Below are positions 60,821-64,000 of a stretch of DNA of 64,000 bases, one piece after another. The first letter of the stretch is position 1. The number at the start of each line of letters is the position of its first letter. The translations under genes were made by a program, and so were the position numbers. The DNA is taken from positions 19,961,645 through 20,025,644 of the forward strand of contig NC_067205.1 in assembly GCF_026262505.1 (NCBI RefSeq). The letters are read 5' to 3'. This stretch comes from Trichomonas vaginalis G3. Lineage: Eukaryota > Parabasalia > Trichomonadida > Trichomonadidae. The notes beneath the pieces are model-generated. The model was given only the letters and a program-made list of their open reading frames with translations. It did no database searches and was not told the origin of the DNA.

Positions 60821-62974
60821 ATGCCCCCATATAGAATGGATAGAAAATCTGCTAGAGTAAAAGCAGAGTTAGAAAGATATGGTTGGAGAGTTTCAAAGAA
60901 GTTTAAATATAGGAAGGGAAGACCCATAAAAGTCTATGACAAATTGTCTGGTCTTCGCTACGAAATGGACCTGGAAACAGCACGCGCAAATTATCCAAAC
61001 AGATTAGAGAGGTTAGAAGAAGAACGTCTTATGGACATGCCTTTCGATGTTACTGAGCCACAGGTTGAAGGACACGACGGCTTTGCCAGATTCTACTGGA
61101 AACATGACGAACAATTGCATCCCTTGAGAAGGAAAAAAGGGAAGGGTGAAGACACACATGCTCCCATGGAAAGAACAAGATATGCATATGAAAAGTATCG
61201 TGAAGTTAGAAGTAAAATTACTTCTGGCCGAACCTTTACAGTAAACTTTGACGATGGAAAGAACAAAGAAGGCTTCATGGGAGTACTTGCTGCAATTCAA
61301 GACGGAAATAAGAAAGGATACAATCTCAGATTAACCGTAACAGATTTAGATGGTCATATCTACTATGCACATGGCAATGTCACAACAGCTGCACAACTTC
61401 TTGACGCTTTCAAGACTACAAAGAGAGAACAAATGTTTGACTCCGACTCAGACATTTTGAATGCAATTGAAGGAATTGCAAGCGTGAAGTTCGAATGGTA
61501 CCAACCCAACCCTCAAGCAGTCAGACAACATGCTGGGTATTTCCCGTTCATAAACAAGTCTGACAGTGACCTGACAAGGTATGGAATTTACAATTCAATT
61601 GAAACAATTGTCAATGAACCTTGTATTCTTACATGTCTCAGGAACTCTGGTCTTGTTACAGATGAGAAGATGAAGTATCTTGAGTCATGTGTGAAAACAA
61701 GGTACATTCTCAGAAGTCAATTGACAAAAATTGCACCGTTGGCAAATGTCAATATCCGCGTTAACATACCGACTGAGAAAGGTTCTTCACATGACGACTA
61801 TGTTGTTGACTTCAAATTGCCATGGTTGAAGATTGTACTTGTCCACAACCACTTCATGTTGAACGAAAGTCTTACAAACCCATTGTTCGAAAAAGGTAAG
61901 TGCAACATTGTCAGAGCTGTTAACATTCTTTTCGAGAAAGGCTTGTTGGAACCAATTCCAGATGACAAGCTGACAGAAACTTTTGTACCAAAAGACGAAA
62001 CAAACTTTTCATTGTTGGTAAGACCAAAAGTTGTTCCAGACAAAGTTATAGCACAAAAGAAGTACACAGTTCCAAAAGGAGTTGGATTGTTCGGATACCA
62101 ACCTGAACCAGAAGAACTTCCAATGAGGTTGCAAGAGCTTCAAGATGCTATAAACAAACTTCCATTGAGACATCCAATTGACGTCAAATTGTATTGGAGA
62201 GCTTCTGAGTTAGGTCAGAAGGTTTTATATGAAACAGGTTGCTTCGACGATGTTTATGAGATAACAGGAGAAGTTTCTCAGAAGATAAGAGACTCACTTG
62301 AATTTCCACAAACTGGACCCATTGGTTGCGACAAGTTCGACTCAGATGAAAAAATATACTATGTCGACCTTAACGCTGCATACATGAGGTTTGTCCAATA
62401 TATTCCGACTGGAATTCCAAACGAAGATGGTGAGTTCCCGGGAAGGAACTATACAGTTGGAAAAGTCATACAACAACTGTATGATATTAGGAAAGCTTCA
62501 AACCCCAAACTTGCAATGACACTCAAATTGCTTATGAATTCGACATGGGGGTATTCCATTAAGAAACCTCAAAAGATGAAGAGTAAACACTATGAGAAGG
62601 TCGACAACTTTGTTGAAAGGTTTTCTCCTTTTGTTTTGAAGTACGAGTTCACTCAAGGTCAAAATGGCTTAGTAACCACATTAAAACCTATTGTCGAACA
62701 TTGGTCTTACCCTCAGTTCGCAAAGGCAGTCCTTGACAACTACAACAAATTCTTCTCCGAAGTCAAATCCAAAGTTGTGGTTTACTATGAGAACATTGAC
62801 GCACTCATGACGAACGAAGAAGGCTATAACAAACTCATTGAAATGGGAATGGTCGGTGAAAAGATGGGCTGTTTTAAGCTAGATAAGGTATTTTCAGAAG
62901 TTCATGTCCTCTCCAAGCGTAAGTACTGGGGCATACTTGAAGACGGCACAGAAATAAAACATTGCATGAAGTAA
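60821..62974 (+). CDS. Protein-primed-type family B DNA polymerase, thumb end missing
   Basis: 717 residues after the box CATTTTTTTATTTTTATAAAA. The N-terminal 110 residues are very basic (possible terminal-protein-like or DNA-binding part). An exonuclease/TPR-type middle contains the element-typical PCILTCLRNSGL and DFKLPWLKIVLVHNHFMLNE. Motif A is YYVDLNAAYM at about 512, motif B KLLMNSTWGYS at about 568, motif C YYENIDAL at about 654. Motif C normally reads D-T-D; here the first Asp is Asn and only one Asp remains, so activity is doubtful or the family uses a variant. The protein ends KHCMK with no thumb domain, and just downstream AAACATTGCATGAAGTAAA is repeated in tandem (62959-62990), suggesting a small duplication that brought in the stop. 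Would replicate the element DNA. Confidence 0.8.
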   Translation: MPPYRMDRKSARVKAELERYGWRVSKKFKYRKGRPIKVYDKLSGLRYEMDLETARANYPNRLERLEEERLMDMPFDVTEPQVEGHDGFARFYWKHDEQLHPLRRKKGKGEDTHAPMERTRYAYEKYREVRSKITSGRTFTVNFDDGKNKEGFMGVLAAIQDGNKKGYNLRLTVTDLDGHIYYAHGNVTTAAQLLDAFKTTKREQMFDSDSDILNAIEGIASVKFEWYQPNPQAVRQHAGYFPFINKSDSDLTRYGIYNSIETIVNEPCILTCLRNSGLVTDEKMKYLESCVKTRYILRSQLTKIAPLANVNIRVNIPTEKGSSHDDYVVDFKLPWLKIVLVHNHFMLNESLTNPLFEKGKCNIVRAVNILFEKGLLEPIPDDKLTETFVPKDETNFSLLVRPKVVPDKVIAQKKYTVPKGVGLFGYQPEPEELPMRLQELQDAINKLPLRHPIDVKLYWRASELGQKVLYETGCFDDVYEITGEVSQKIRDSLEFPQTGPIGCDKFDSDEKIYYVDLNAAYMRFVQYIPTGIPNEDGEFPGRNYTVGKVIQQLYDIRKASNPKLAMTLKLLMNSTWGYSIKKPQKMKSKHYEKVDNFVERFSPFVLKYEFTQGQNGLVTTLKPIVEHWSYPQFAKAVLDNYNKFFSEVKSKVVVYYENIDALMTNEEGYNKLIEMGMVGEKMGCFKLDKVFSEVHVLSKRKYWGILEDGTEIKHCMK

Positions 62975-62993
62975 AACATTGCATGAAGTAAAA
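62957..62993 (+). repeat. 19-bp tandem duplication at polymerase stop codon
   Basis: AAACATTGCATGAAGTAAA is repeated immediately. The first copy supplies the stop codon of the polymerase frame. Confidence 0.75.
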
Positions 62994-63028
62994 ACGTTTT
63001 TAAAACCATATATTTTTACATATATTAA

Positions 63029-63889
63029 ATGCTTCAGGTTGAAAAACAAAGAACAAAAGTAGCAGATACAAAACCGTTAGACTATATCTTTACAAATGCT
63101 GGTAGAAATATTTCAGATGAAGAAATTTCATCCCGAGTATACAGGTTTGACTATCCAGTTCGTTGGCTTCAAAGTCCTTCAGATGCAAAGGCAATAGGAT
63201 TTAGAAGAGTTTTGTTTTCAAATAGAACTAACGCATTTATGTTCGCAGTATATTTTCATGGGCAGTATAAAGGTTCTGATGGTCTACTAGACAAATTTGA
63301 TGAAATGAGAATCTTTACAGTTCGTTCAGACGAAAGTCTTGAGAAAACTCTAAATGACTTTCAAACTCAAATAAACAAATATTATTGGGAATTTCAAGAA
63401 AAATACGACTCTTTACTAAATGGAACATACTATCTGAAACTAGAATATGACAAGATGAACTCCACCGTTTCATTTCAAAAGATTGAAATTAACCCTCCAA
63501 GAGATACGGAGTTTTTATTTTGGGGAGTAGACAAACGTTCTTGGGCACAATTTCTTCGGTTACTAAACCAGAACGAACCATTACCACCAGATGGTCCATT
63601 TCAATTTATACTTCCACCAGCAGATTTGACAGTTTATAGAAACGTGTTTGACCCTCAAAATGTTATGTGTCATGCAAGTTTCAGTTCAAGCAACAATAGT
63701 TTTCTATGTATTGGTAAGGACTTTTATGACTTTGCTTCTAAATTCTACGAACCACCTAGTAACAGTTTCTCTGACTTTCAAGTTTGGTTCACAACAAATG
63801 GTGTGCAACATATTATTCCATTGTACTATGACTTTTATCTCGAATTGTCTTTCATATACAACTACGGAAAAGTGCTGAAAAAGTATTGA
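63029..63889 (+). CDS. Maverick-encoded 286-aa protein, possible minor capsid/penton-like
   Basis: Intact, with ATATATTTTTACATATATTAA before the ATG. It has a conserved start (RTKVADTKPLDYIFTN, RVYRFDYPVRWLQSPSDAKA, IGFRRVLFSNR), a middle of alternating strands (FMFAVYFHGQY, MRIFTVRSDE), a helix (LNDFQTQINKYYWEFQEKY), and a strand-rich C-terminal third (ENVF-type VFDPQNVMCHASFSSSNNSF, EPPSNSFSDFQVWFTT, IPLYYDFYLELSFIYNY). The all-beta appearance, the lack of catalytic residues and the presence of two copies in one element suggest a virion structural protein, perhaps a single-jelly-roll penton type. That is inference from pattern. Confidence 0.6.
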   Translation: MLQVEKQRTKVADTKPLDYIFTNAGRNISDEEISSRVYRFDYPVRWLQSPSDAKAIGFRRVLFSNRTNAFMFAVYFHGQYKGSDGLLDKFDEMRIFTVRSDESLEKTLNDFQTQINKYYWEFQEKYDSLLNGTYYLKLEYDKMNSTVSFQKIEINPPRDTEFLFWGVDKRSWAQFLRLLNQNEPLPPDGPFQFILPPADLTVYRNVFDPQNVMCHASFSSSNNSFLCIGKDFYDFASKFYEPPSNSFSDFQVWFTTNGVQHIIPLYYDFYLELSFIYNYGKVLKKY

Positions 63890-64000
63890 AAAATATATTT
63901 TAGAGTAGATGGTTTTTAGGTGTCACCAGGTCCCTCGGTCCCTCGGTCCCTCGGTCATTTTAACTTCTGTGAAAAAGTGTGACAACATGACATTTTGACA
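63890..64000 (+). repeat. Edge repeat with GGTCCCTC units, copy 2
   Basis: CACCA plus three GGTCCCTC units (63929-63955), then AACTTCTGTGAAAAAGTG and GACAACATGACATTTTGACA to the window end. Same orientation as 54697-54766, which has two units. It suggests a direct repeat or a following element copy in tandem, not the inverted terminus expected of a single Maverick. Confidence 0.8.

Larger units (their letters stand above)
54641..64000 (+). mobile_element. Second Maverick/Polinton element (Maverick 2), runs off the window
   Basis: Contains a protein-primed-type family B DNA polymerase (60821-62974) and a retroviral-type integrase (58680-59600, broken), the two defining Polinton enzymes, with an adenine methyltransferase, fibre-like protein and small membrane-active proteins. 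Base composition is visibly less AT-rich than the host flanks. No capsid or packaging ATPase gene appears in the visible 9.4 kb. The right end is not in the window; instead the left-edge sequence recurs in direct orientation at 63924-64000. Confidence 0.85.

Overview
The window looks like nuclear DNA of a trichomonad (Parabasalia, Trichomonas/Tritrichomonas lineage). It is very AT-rich. Genes are almost all intronless, with short initiator-like TCA-type sites just upstream of start codons. It carries Maverick/Polinton elements, a Mutator-like transposon, right-handed beta-helix surface-protein fragments, a glycosyltransferase-61 gene and a P4-ATPase. One short gene is interrupted by a 25-nt intron ending in a CTAAC-type branch/3' splice motif, as expected for this group. 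The species cannot be fixed from sequence alone.

Layout. (1) 1-17142 is a badly degraded direct copy of 19976-36634. It differs mostly by single-base indels, so every gene in it is broken. It may be a pseudogenised duplication, but it reads more like an unpolished or mis-assembled contig end. (2) 17143-31085 is part of a Maverick/Polinton (Maverick 1) with a major-capsid candidate, a packaging ATPase and several small virion-type or DNA-binding-type genes. It is split by a complete Mutator-like element (19454-27151) with about 0.79 kb terminal inverted repeats and an 8-bp target duplication. The element landed exactly at the stop codon of the capsid gene. The right end of Maverick 1 lies inside a copy of an HP1-like gene. 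(3) 31086-40785 is a duplicated host segment: repeated fragments of a beta-helix protein, an HP1-like gene (one intact copy at 40312-40785) and an acidic disordered protein, with a 0.93-kb inverted-repeat-bounded insertion. (4) 40786-54620 is host DNA: a newly recognised spliced CCHC zinc-knuckle gene, a LisH-like acidic protein, a P4-ATPase with a disrupted C-terminus, ankyrin and beta-helix remnants, a GT61-type glycosyltransferase whose start codon appears lost, and a PA14-domain secreted protein. (5) 54621-64000 is a second, different Maverick (Maverick 2), running off the window. It has a Dam-type adenine methyltransferase, a tiny membrane protein, amphipathic and probably myristoylated proteins, a phage-like fibre with tail-collar C-terminus, a broken retroviral-type integrase (DD35D after allowing one homopolymer base), a protein-primed-type DNA polymerase B with an altered motif C, and two divergent copies of a putative capsid-associated protein.

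How the parts relate. The two Mavericks carry complementary halves of a virus-like gene set: capsid and packaging in Maverick 1, replication, integration, fibre and methylation in Maverick 2. Almost all their genes share a T-run box (ATTTTTTAT-like) 8-20 nt before the ATG that host genes in the window lack, which suggests a common element-specific promoter. Frameshifts are very frequent, often at homopolymers, so some 'pseudogenes' may be intact in the organism. Both copies of the duplicated region contain such indels.
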